Shown here in pieces: positions 1 to 4,507 of a stretch of 5,312 bases of DNA; positions within the stretch are counted from its first letter, which is position 1; the number at the start of each line of letters is the position of its first letter. The notes under the pieces are model-generated. The model saw only the letters and a program-made list of their open reading frames with translations, searched no databases and had not been told where the DNA came from. Made by a program: the position numbers and the translations under genes. Source of the stretch: CAZHJA01 sp964532865 (GTDB lineage: Bacteria; Patescibacteriota; Microgenomatia; UBA1406; GWC2-37-13); NCBI GenBank assembly GCA_964532865.1, contig CAZHJA010000048.1:1-5312 (forward strand), given 5' to 3'.

Positions 1-88
1 GAAACGCACCGATTTATTCTGGATTCTCTTTGAAAAAAGTTCGGATTTCGTTCAGGGAGTGGAGCTGAAACGGATGATTAATTACTAC
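1..88. other. Unidentified left-edge segment
   Basis: I cannot assign this stretch. The first 80 bases contain 33 G or C (41%), somewhat more than the genes to the right. One plus frame stays open from base 2 to a TAG at 119-121 (39 codons); another ends with TGA at 66-68 after 21 codons. One minus frame is also open here. None gives a protein motif I recognise. It could be the 3' tail of an upstream gene or decayed sequence next to the toxin-antitoxin operon. Confidence 0.3.
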
Positions 89-117
89 TTGACAAATGTC
101 TTACATTATCTTACAAT
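89..117 (+). promoter_or_regulatory. Sigma70-type promoter of the toxin-antitoxin operon
   Basis: TTGACA at 89-94 is a perfect -35 box. It is followed by a 17-base spacer and TACAAT at 112-117 as -10. The toxin ATG begins at 124, only 6 bases after the -10, so the expected transcription start falls on or next to the start codon and the mRNA would be leaderless. No Shine-Dalgarno sequence lies upstream of the ATG. This is the best promoter in the window and the only one with a consensus -35. Confidence 0.8.
99..115 (+). repeat. Tandem TCTTACA half-sites, likely antitoxin operator
   Basis: TCTTACA occurs at 99-105 and again at 109-115, so the copies are 10 bases apart, about one helical turn. 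They cover the spacer and overlap the -10 box of the toxin-antitoxin promoter. Ribbon-helix-helix antitoxins usually repress their own operon by binding short repeated half-sites over the promoter. The role as operator for the antitoxin encoded at 381-656 is inferred from position and spacing. Confidence 0.5.
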
Positions 118-123
118 TTAGTT

Positions 124-384
124 ATGATTAAAGTTCGTAAGCTTATTTGGGATAAGTGGAATATTAATCATATTACAAAACATAACGTTACGAAGGATGA
201 AATTGAAGAGTTATGTAATGGAAAGCACAAAAGACAATTAACATATGGGAAAAGATATTTGATACTTGGAAGAATTAAAAGTGGTCGCGCATTAACAGTT
301 ATACTTGCTCGAGAAAAGCCAGGTAAATATTATATTGTTACAGCTCGAGATATGAGTAAAAAAGAAAGGAGAAAATTCCTATGA
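124..384 (+). CDS. brnT: BrnT-family ribonuclease toxin
   Basis: The 86-residue product matches the BrnT toxin pattern along its whole length. It has an N-terminal W-D-K-W-N-x-N-H-I-x-K-H block (residues 9-20), a V-T-K-D-E-I-E-E segment (22-29), a central Y-G-x-R-Y-L-I-L-G-R strand region (41-50), and the C-terminal T-A-R-D-M-S-K-K-E-R-R motif (73-83). Known BrnT proteins have a RelE-like fold, cleave RNA and stop growth until bound by the partner antitoxin. The size is normal for the family and nothing looks truncated. The ATG lies 6 bases after a -10 box without a ribosome binding site, so translation is probably leaderless. The gene overlaps the antitoxin gene by four bases (ATGA), which suggests translational coupling. 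The toxin-first order is typical of brnTA. Activity is inferred, not shown. Confidence 0.88.
   Translation: MIKVRKLIWDKWNINHITKHNVTKDEIEELCNGKHKRQLTYGKRYLILGRIKSGRALTVILAREKPGKYYIVTARDMSKKERRKFL
366..371 (+). promoter_or_regulatory. Shine-Dalgarno site of the antitoxin gene
   Basis: AAGGAG sits inside the 3' end of the toxin gene, 9 bases before the antitoxin ATG at 381. It is the only convincing Shine-Dalgarno sequence I see before any gene here. It would let the antitoxin be translated by normal initiation while the toxin start just upstream is leaderless, which could favour antitoxin excess. Confidence 0.6.
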
Positions 385-656
385 CAAAAAAAATACCAAA
401 GTTCAAAAATTATAAAGAAGAGGCAAAGTTCTGGGACACACATGATATATCTGATTATATAGATGAGATGAAATTTGTTGATGTGGAGTTTATTCCAAGA
501 CAAAAGAGAGAAGAATCTATGACAATAAGAGTTGAACCTGAGCTAAAAAAAAGGCTAGATCAAGTAGCGCGAAAGAATAATATTTCTTTGTCTACGATAG
601 CTCGTCTATGGCTTATTGAGAGATTGAAAAATGAGCCTTCTTCTAAAGCGGTATAA
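381..656 (+). CDS. CopG/ribbon-helix-helix antitoxin partner of BrnT
   Basis: The 91-residue protein has two parts. The N-terminus (about residues 3-30: K-I-P-K-F-x-N, E-E-A-K-F-W-D-T-H-D-I-S-D-Y) is the signature of CopG-type antitoxins that accompany BrnT-like toxins and likely wraps the toxin. The C-terminus (about 46-84) is a ribbon-helix-helix DNA-binding domain: strand M-T-I-R-V (47-51), then helix E-L-K-K-R-L-D-Q-V-A-R (54-64), a turn with N-N-I-S, and helix L-S-T-I-A-R-L-W-L-I-E-R-L (70-82). Such proteins dimerise, bind operator half-sites and autorepress; two candidate half-sites lie over the operon promoter at 99-115. The start codon overlaps the toxin stop (ATGA) and is preceded by AAGGAG. 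It ends in TAA directly followed by TGA. I leave the symbol blank because it looks closer to the CopG-antitoxin group than to canonical BrnA; the pairing is well supported, the subfamily less so. Confidence 0.85.
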   Translation: MTKKIPKFKNYKEEAKFWDTHDISDYIDEMKFVDVEFIPRQKREESMTIRVEPELKKRLDQVARKNNISLSTIARLWLIERLKNEPSSKAV

Positions 657-768
657 TGAAAGGTTCTAACTTCGTCTACTACAGGGATCTTAGCCTTTTC
701 TAACAATCTAGTCTATATAGCCATTACTTATACTGAGTTTGACGAAGTATTAGATGGTTTGAACTTCT
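657..768. other. Intergenic stretch with a spaced inverted repeat
   Basis: No gene is supported. TCTAACTTCGTC at 665-676 is matched, with a two-base insertion, by the complement of GACGAAGTATTAGA at 741-754; the exact core is 8 bases (669-676 with 741-748) and the loop is 64 bases. A palindrome CTATATAG lies at 713-720. No hairpin followed by a T-run marks a terminator for the toxin-antitoxin operon. The frame after the antitoxin stop codons stays open from 660 to a TAA at 774-776 but has no ATG start. Confidence 0.35.
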
Positions 769-777
769 TGATATAAT
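769..777 (+). promoter_or_regulatory. Extended -10 promoter of the GyrI-like gene
   Basis: TGATATAAT is an extended -10 element (TG-n-TATAAT). There is no good -35; TTAGAT at 750-755 with a 16-base spacer is a weak candidate, and the extended TG may compensate. The ATG at 787 follows the -10 after 9 bases with no Shine-Dalgarno, so a leaderless or nearly leaderless mRNA is expected. Confidence 0.65.
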
Positions 778-786
778 TACCCATAT

Positions 787-1200
787 ATGCAAGCAAAGTC
801 TACAATTTCACAATTAGACCATATTCCTGTACTGTTTGTATATGCTAAAAATTCTGCGCAAGGTGGAAAGAAAGCGTTTGATAAACTTGAATCAAAATTA
901 TCCTCTATGAAACATAGGAAATTTTATGGAGTTCTTGAAGGTAGTCCTGAAAATGGGATATTTAGAGCATGTACAGAAATAATGGATACTGATAATCCCA
1001 AGCAACTAGGACTAGAAATATGGACTATCCCAGGTGGTAAATATGCGAGAAGGAAAATTAAGAATTGGTTGGACAACCTTCATCAAATAAAGCCAACTTT
1101 TGATGAAATGAAAAAAGAGTATGTTTGTGATTCCTCAAGACCAACAATTGAGTTTTATTACCGCGAAAACATCTTGTATCTATATTTGCCAATAAAGTAA
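787..1200 (+). CDS. GyrI-like small-molecule-binding domain protein
   Basis: The 137-residue product looks like a stand-alone GyrI-like (AraC effector-binding / SOUL-type fold) domain. Supporting blocks are the early H-I-P-V-L-F-V-Y-A strand, Q-G-G-K-K-A-F-D-K-L-E-S-K-L followed by K-H-R-K-F-Y-G-V, a middle R-A-C-T-E-I segment, then W-T-I-P-G-G-K-Y-A-R-R-K-I-K-N-W and a C-terminal S-R-P-T-I-E-F-Y-Y ... L-Y-L-P-I-K block. Family members bind drugs or other small hydrophobic ligands, either fused to a helix-turn-helix regulator or free, as in DNA gyrase inhibitor GyrI. Here no DNA-binding helix-turn-helix, signal peptide or membrane segment is visible, so a cytosolic ligand-binding or sequestering role is likely. 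The gene appears monocistronic, with its own extended -10 promoter. Ligand unknown. Confidence 0.68.
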   Translation: MQAKSTISQLDHIPVLFVYAKNSAQGGKKAFDKLESKLSSMKHRKFYGVLEGSPENGIFRACTEIMDTDNPKQLGLEIWTIPGGKYARRKIKNWLDNLHQIKPTFDEMKKEYVCDSSRPTIEFYYRENILYLYLPIK

Positions 1201-1215
1201 TTTCTTACCAGCTTC

Positions 1216-1257
1216 TGATATAATTTACAACAAATGTATATTATAGAAAGAGAGTAA
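1216..1257 (+). other. Second extended -10 and a seven-codon mini-ORF
   Basis: TGATATAAT at 1216-1224 is another extended -10, closely like the one at 769-777 (both have CTTC just upstream and TTAC or TAC downstream). It is followed 9 bases later by ATG at 1234 and the short frame M-Y-I-I-E-R-E ending with TAA at 1255-1257. The spacing matches the leaderless genes in the window, so a tiny leaderless leader peptide upstream of the radical SAM operon is possible. The frame is so short that chance is an equally good explanation. Confidence 0.25.
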
Positions 1258-1275
1258 TTCCTTTGCTTTTTAGAC

Positions 1276-1281
1276 TATAAT
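1276..1281 (+). promoter_or_regulatory. -10 box of the radical SAM/HAD operon
   Basis: TATAAT is a perfect -10. It lies within a short inverted repeat, AGAC at 1272-1275 and GTCT at 1282-1286 region, that may be incidental. No convincing -35 is present. Transcription would start around 1288-1290, on the GTG at 1290. The alternative TTG at 1281 shares its first base with this box and would not be on the transcript. Confidence 0.6.
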
Positions 1282-1289
1282 TGTCTTTA

Positions 1290-2165
1290 GTGATTCCAGA
1301 AATCAAGCTGATTAAATCAAAATCAATTCTGACCAAATCAGGTCTTCCTGGTTCAGACTGGGTTATTAACCCTTACAATGGTTGTCTCTTTGGTTGTATG
1401 TATTGTTATGCGGCTCAAATTGCCAGATGGAAACATCCTAATGAGGAATGGGGAAGCTATCTAGATGTTAAAATTAATGCTCCAGAGCTTCTGAAAAAAG
1501 AGCTTACAAAACTTAAGAAGAAATTTGGCAAAAAAGACTTTGGCTTTATCTTTTTTAGTTCAGTAACTGACCCATATGTTGGAATTGAAGCAAAATATAA
1601 ACTTAGTCGTAAATGTTTAGAGATTTTGGCTGATTTTGGTTATCAGGGTGGTGTTGGTATTCAGACAAAATCACCCTTAATTACAAGAGATATTGATATT
1701 CTTAAAAGATTAAGGAATGTTACGATTGGATTTACAATAACCACTCTTAATGATAAGGTATCTCAGTTTCTTGAAGTAAAAGCCCCACCAGTTAGTTTAA
1801 GGTTAAAAGCTCTAAAAAAGCTTTTTAAGGCCAAAATATCTACCTATGCATTTATTGGTCCAATATTGCCACACTTTGTAAACAATGAAACTGGAATCAA
1901 GCGGATTCTAGATGAACTTCAAAAAGTAGGTGTTACAGAGGTTTGGTTTGAACATATTAATTTAAGCCCAAAAATAAAAGCCCGCCTTTATAATTTTCTT
2001 GAAAAAAACGCACCAGAGTTAATTGCTGAATTTGAAAAAGCTGATACTTTGGAATATCGTAAAAGATTAGAAAAGATGATAAATAGAGCAATGAAGGGAA
2101 GAGGGCTAAAAATGGGCTTGGGTAAGATAATATATCATAAAAAATTGCCTCATAAGAAAAAATGA
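1290..2165 (+). CDS. SplB-like radical SAM protein
   Basis: The 291-residue protein belongs to the radical SAM superfamily, close to the SplB (spore photoproduct lyase-like, COG1533) group. The [4Fe-4S] motif is C-L-F-G-C-M-Y-C (C32, C36, C39), in N-P-Y-N-G-C. Further family blocks are S-S-V-T-D-P-Y-V-G-I-E (90-100) and I-Q-T-K-S-P-L-I-T-R-D-I-D-I-L. True SplB has a conserved cysteine (C141 in Bacillus subtilis) that acts in hydrogen transfer; from memory of that sequence, the aligned position just before T-D-P is serine, and the only other cysteine is C109. Thymine-dimer lysis is therefore not assured, and the substrate is unknown. I chose GTG 1290 because a TATAAT ends 8 bases earlier; TTG 1281 would add three residues but overlaps that box. 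The gene overlaps the next by ATGA, making an operon. Confidence 0.82.
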   Translation: MIPEIKLIKSKSILTKSGLPGSDWVINPYNGCLFGCMYCYAAQIARWKHPNEEWGSYLDVKINAPELLKKELTKLKKKFGKKDFGFIFFSSVTDPYVGIEAKYKLSRKCLEILADFGYQGGVGIQTKSPLITRDIDILKRLRNVTIGFTITTLNDKVSQFLEVKAPPVSLRLKALKKLFKAKISTYAFIGPILPHFVNNETGIKRILDELQKVGVTEVWFEHINLSPKIKARLYNFLEKNAPELIAEFEKADTLEYRKRLEKMINRAMKGRGLKMGLGKIIYHKKLPHKKK

Positions 2166-2671
2166 AAAAAATAATAATTCTTGTATTTACAGAAGGTACG
2201 GTTCTTATGCATTCTTCGCTTAAAGGTTTAACAAGAAAGCAAAGAGTTGAAAAGTCTAAAAAAAGAAAAAGACCACTTCCTAATGATTATTTTAAACACG
2301 AAATCCCAAATGGTAACGCAGTTAAAAAACTAAAATCTTGGAAAAATAAGGGAGCAGAAATATATTATTTAACATCAACAACTTCTGAAAAAGAGATAGA
2401 TTATATTAAAAGCGTATTAAAGAGATACAACTTTCCAGATAATAATAATTTACTTTTTCGAAGAAAAAAAGAAGAGTATAAAGATGTTGCTGAAAGATTA
2501 ATGCCTGATATCTTAATTGAAGATGATTGTGAAAGCATAGGTGGTAAACAAGAGATGACTTATATTAATATAAAACAAGAGTTAAAAAAGAAAATTAAAC
2601 TTATTAAAGTAAAAGAATTTGCTGGAATAGATTATTTATCTGACAGATTAGAGATTCTTCTTAATTCTTAA
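2162..2671 (+). CDS. HAD-like protein with atypical motif I
   Basis: This 169-residue protein has the outline of a HAD-superfamily fold. A first hydrophobic strand I-I-I-L-V-F leads into T-E-G-T (residues 4-13), a later strand gives Y-Y-L-T-S-T (68-73) at the motif II position, basic residues follow at 100-107, and D-I-L-I-E-D-D-C-E-S-I-G-G (116-128) looks like motif IV with acidic metal ligands. Standard HAD phosphatases begin D-x-D-G-T; aligning the G-T here puts Phe9 on the nucleophile and Glu11 on the second Asp, so ordinary phospho-aspartate chemistry is not expected. The protein is lysine-rich. The start codon overlaps the radical SAM stop (ATGA) and has no Shine-Dalgarno, so translation probably depends on the upstream gene. 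I recall similar F-T-E-G-T proteins in uncultured bacteria, without a known function. Fold call moderate, activity unknown. Confidence 0.65.
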   Translation: MKKIIILVFTEGTVLMHSSLKGLTRKQRVEKSKKRKRPLPNDYFKHEIPNGNAVKKLKSWKNKGAEIYYLTSTTSEKEIDYIKSVLKRYNFPDNNNLLFRRKKEEYKDVAERLMPDILIEDDCESIGGKQEMTYINIKQELKKKIKLIKVKEFAGIDYLSDRLEILLNS

Positions 2672-2749
2672 TTTACATAAAACGCTCGAACATTGTTTAC
2701 TCAGTGTGAGTTAGTAAAATAAAGCACATCTTGATTGACTCTTTTGATT
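2672..2749. other. Convergent intergenic region with a small inverted repeat
   Basis: This lies between the converging HAD and methyltransferase genes. ACTCA at 2699-2703 and TGAGT at 2707-2711 form a perfect 5-bp stem with a GTG loop; TTTACT at 2696-2701 and AGTAAA at 2713-2718 offer a competing pairing. Neither is followed by a T-run in either direction, so I do not call an intrinsic terminator. Confidence 0.3.
2688..2701 (+). repeat. Direct repeat copy 1 (GAACATTGTTTACT)
   Basis: This 14-mer recurs with one mismatch at 3404-3417 as GAACATCGTTTACT, in the same orientation. The two copies flank the methyltransferase gene. Similarity continues weakly to the right (CAGTG against TGGGG). They could be target-site or recombination remnants, a shared protein-binding site, or chance. 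Confidence 0.35.
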
Positions 2750-3373
2750 TTATTTTTTTTTGTAAATTATATAGTTCTTAATAACTCCTCCCAAAATATG
2801 GTTATGGGAAACAATTGAAGAACCAGGAAAAAGACTATGCCACTTTTCTTTCTTAAAATAATTTAGTTTTTCAAACTCACCCTGAGAATTTTTCTTAATA
2901 TATCCAATAGAAAAGTGTTTAATTAAAAATGATTTAAGACTTTCTGGATAAAGTTGCCAAAAAGGCAGCTGGTAATGAGGTTCTAAAGGAGTATAAAAAT
3001 GGGGAATGATAATAACATAGCTTTTACCGACTCTTTGGATTTCATTAACTGCTCTTTTTAATTTATTAAAAGGAAAAATGTGTTCTAAAACTCCAATACA
3101 AATGACTAAATCAAATTGTCTATCTTTAAAAACACTCATATCTGAGGCATCGCCCTGAAGATAACTAAAATTGCCTTGAAAGATTTTTTTCCTAGCAAAA
3201 GTATCCAAACCAATAATCTTATTTTTTTTATTAAAGGCCTCAAAAGAAAGACCTTCACCACAACCAACATTTAATATTTTATCTGTGGGGTTAAGCCCTA
3301 CTAGTTGGCAAATTTTCTCATAACGTCTTTTTCTTGCCAAAACTGGATTTATATATTTTCGAAAATTAATCAT
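2750..3373 (-). CDS. Class I SAM-dependent methyltransferase
   Basis: The 207-residue product has a Rossmann-type methyltransferase core (Methyltransf_11-like). Motif I is I-L-N-V-G-C-G-E-G (33-41), the acidic end of strand 2 is I-I-G-L-D (53-57), G-D-A-S-D (74-78) fits the adenine-contacting loop, and F-D-L-V-I-C-I-G-V-L-E-H-I (87-99) is the post-I strand with the L-E-H signature. The region after about 120, with P-H-F-Y-T-P-L-E-P-H-Y, should determine the substrate, which I cannot name. I start at ATG 3373, with product M-I-N-F-R-K-Y, because an extended -10 ends 9 bases upstream; the frame runs open to an ATG at 3409, but the 12 extra residues are encoded across that promoter. No signal peptide or membrane helix. 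It is transcribed alone, opposite to both neighbours. Confidence 0.82.
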   Translation of the reverse strand: MINFRKYINPVLARKRRYEKICQLVGLNPTDKILNVGCGEGLSFEAFNKKNKIIGLDTFARKKIFQGNFSYLQGDASDMSVFKDRQFDLVICIGVLEHIFPFNKLKRAVNEIQRVGKSYVIIIPHFYTPLEPHYQLPFWQLYPESLKSFLIKHFSIGYIKKNSQGEFEKLNYFKKEKWHSLFPGSSIVSHNHILGGVIKNYIIYKKK

Positions 3374-3382
3374 TTCTATTGA

Positions 3383-3391
3383 ATTATAACA
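3383..3391 (-). promoter_or_regulatory. Extended -10 promoter of the methyltransferase
   Basis: Read on the minus strand the element is TGTTATAAT, an extended -10 with TATAAT at 3388-3383. The ATG at 3373 follows after 9 bases and has no Shine-Dalgarno. There is no consensus -35; the expected -35 area (about 3406-3411) falls within direct-repeat copy 2 at 3404-3417. Confidence 0.6.
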
Positions 3392-3403
3392 AAGAAAAGG
3401 TTT

Positions 3404-3417
3404 GAACATCGTTTACT
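3404..3417 (+). repeat. Direct repeat copy 2 (GAACATCGTTTACT)
   Basis: This is the partner of the copy at 2688-2701, with one mismatch. It sits in the -35 region of the methyltransferase promoter, so a regulator-binding role is conceivable for this copy. The first copy has no promoter beside it, which argues against a shared operator. Confidence 0.35.
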
Positions 3418-3459
3418 TGGGGTAGAATAGAGAATTTAGGCTAATATATCAATCTAATA

Positions 3460-3468
3460 TGTTATACT
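3460..3468 (+). promoter_or_regulatory. Extended -10 promoter of the kinase-like gene
   Basis: TGTTATACT is an extended -10 (TG-n-TATACT). The GTG start at 3475 lies 6 bases after it, so the predicted transcription start is the first base of the start codon. No consensus -35 is seen at 16-18 bases upstream. It diverges from the methyltransferase promoter about 70 bases away. Confidence 0.65.
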
Positions 3469-3474
3469 CTTGTT

Positions 3475-4452
3475 GTGGTTTTATCAGCAGTTGAAAATCA
3501 ACAACGAAGAATTTCTTTTGAAGAATTAAGCATCCATGCTCCAGACAGAAATTTAGCTGGGCTAGATGCAGAAGCACTTAATGATTATCTAGGTGCTCTT
3601 TTTTCACTAAGAAAAACGCTTGAATCTTATTGGGGAGATGAATCAGAGGACTTAGCAGGTTTTGATGTGGTTATGTCACGCGCGCTGATGATTGCCATTG
3701 ATAGGAAAGGGTTGTCTTCTGTAATGGGACAAGCGCATTTGTTGGGTTGGGTAGACAATGGAGCTGATGTTTTTCGAATAGTTGAGCCAAGCTTAAGAGC
3801 TTACTATGAAAGTTTGAAGCCAGGTAATGAAGAAAAGTTGAGTAATATTCCCGTCATTGGCGTAGTCGGTAAGATTGCGTCTGGCAAAGGCACTGTGGCT
3901 GAGATTTTAGGTAAAAATTTTGATGTCATGTCATTTCCTTTTTCTGATAGGTTAAGAGGAATTGCTTTAGCGATGGGTTTTCGGCCTCCTTATACAAGAG
4001 TACAATTGCGGACGATCAATGATATTTACAAACCTGCTTTTGGCAACCAAATCTTTGTGGAGTGGACTTTAATTCAAGCAGCAAGAATGGCGCAATCCCT
4101 TCATGTTCCTCAAATAATTGTCACGGATGGGTTTAGAAGTGTAGAAGAAACTGAATATTTTCTTAAGGAGCCCAATACACATTTAGTAGCCATTCTTGCA
4201 AGTCCTAATATGCAAGAAGATAGAGGAATTCGCTTTCAAAGGCAATTGGAACGTAAAAGAGGAGCAGAAGATTCACTAACTATGGCTAAGTTTATGAAAG
4301 ACGATGAAATAGAAAGTAATTGGATTGATCCAGTGATTGCATTGGCACAAGAAAGAGGAGGAGTGATTATAAATGATGGCGATTTAGATGATTTGTCTAG
4401 TAATGTGATGTCAGCTCTAACAGGTGTGCTTTCTAATATAAATACAGATTGA
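3475..4452 (+). CDS. P-loop nucleotide kinase-like protein with extra N-terminal region
   Basis: The 325-residue protein splits in two. Residues 1-125 are a mostly helical region that I do not recognise (acidic, with L-D-A-E-A-L-N-D-Y-L and S-R-A-L-M-I-A-I-D-R-K-G-L). Residues 126-325 form a P-loop kinase domain: Walker A G-K-I-A-S-G-K-G-T (132-140), S-F-P-F-S-D-R-L-R (153-161), V-T-D-G-F-R-S-V-E-E (216-225), a basic lid-like R-F-Q-R-Q-L-E-R-K-R-G-A-E-D (253-266), and I-I-N-D-G-D-L-D-D-L near the end. The arrangement resembles dephospho-CoA kinase and phage-type deoxynucleoside monophosphate kinases; the substrate is probably a nucleotide or nucleoside, but I cannot choose. Start is GTG, leaderless by promoter position. 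One row counted, 3661-3720, is 45% GC, against 27% at 2281-2340 and 20% at 4561-4620. This suggests a different history or stronger coding constraint. Confidence 0.72.
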   Translation: MVLSAVENQQRRISFEELSIHAPDRNLAGLDAEALNDYLGALFSLRKTLESYWGDESEDLAGFDVVMSRALMIAIDRKGLSSVMGQAHLLGWVDNGADVFRIVEPSLRAYYESLKPGNEEKLSNIPVIGVVGKIASGKGTVAEILGKNFDVMSFPFSDRLRGIALAMGFRPPYTRVQLRTINDIYKPAFGNQIFVEWTLIQAARMAQSLHVPQIIVTDGFRSVEETEYFLKEPNTHLVAILASPNMQEDRGIRFQRQLERKRGAEDSLTMAKFMKDDEIESNWIDPVIALAQERGGVIINDGDLDDLSSNVMSALTGVLSNINTD

Positions 4453-4481
4453 GGAGAGTAAAATTTTCGAAAAACTTTCAA

Positions 4482-4507
4482 GGATTAAAATTATCCATTT
4501 GTTTTTT
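4482..4507 (+). terminator. Weak possible terminator after the kinase gene
   Basis: GGAT at 4482-4485 and ATCC at 4493-4496 can pair around a 7-base loop, followed by a T-rich run at 4498-4507 interrupted by one G. The stem is only four base pairs, so intrinsic termination would be weak. It lies in the 53-base gap between two converging genes, where a terminator is expected. Confidence 0.25.

Noticed and set aside
1..121. Tail of a recombinase or other mobile-element gene at the left edge
   Set aside because: Three frames are partly open, but none gives residues I can match to a recombinase or transposase, so I leave it unassigned.
660..776. Open frame of 38 codons directly after the antitoxin stop codons
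   Set aside because: It has no ATG, would need read-through of TAA TGA, shows no motif, and overlaps the next promoter. Chance is sufficient.
1281..1289. TTG 1281 as start of the radical SAM gene
   Set aside because: Its first base is the last base of the TATAAT box, so it would lie upstream of the transcription start; GTG 1290 fits the spacing seen at the other genes.
2744..2761. T-rich run as terminator for the HAD gene
   Set aside because: The run is the complement of the lysine codons at the 3' end of the methyltransferase, and no stable hairpin precedes it.
3374..3409. Twelve-residue N-terminal extension of the methyltransferase starting at ATG 3409
   Set aside because: The extension is encoded across an extended -10 box (3383-3391) that is ideally placed for the ATG at 3373, and it adds no recognisable domain sequence.
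4236..4481. Minus-strand open frame of 81 codons
   Set aside because: It lies almost entirely antisense to the C-terminal end of the kinase domain, has no recognisable motif, and the plus-strand frame carries clear kinase motifs.
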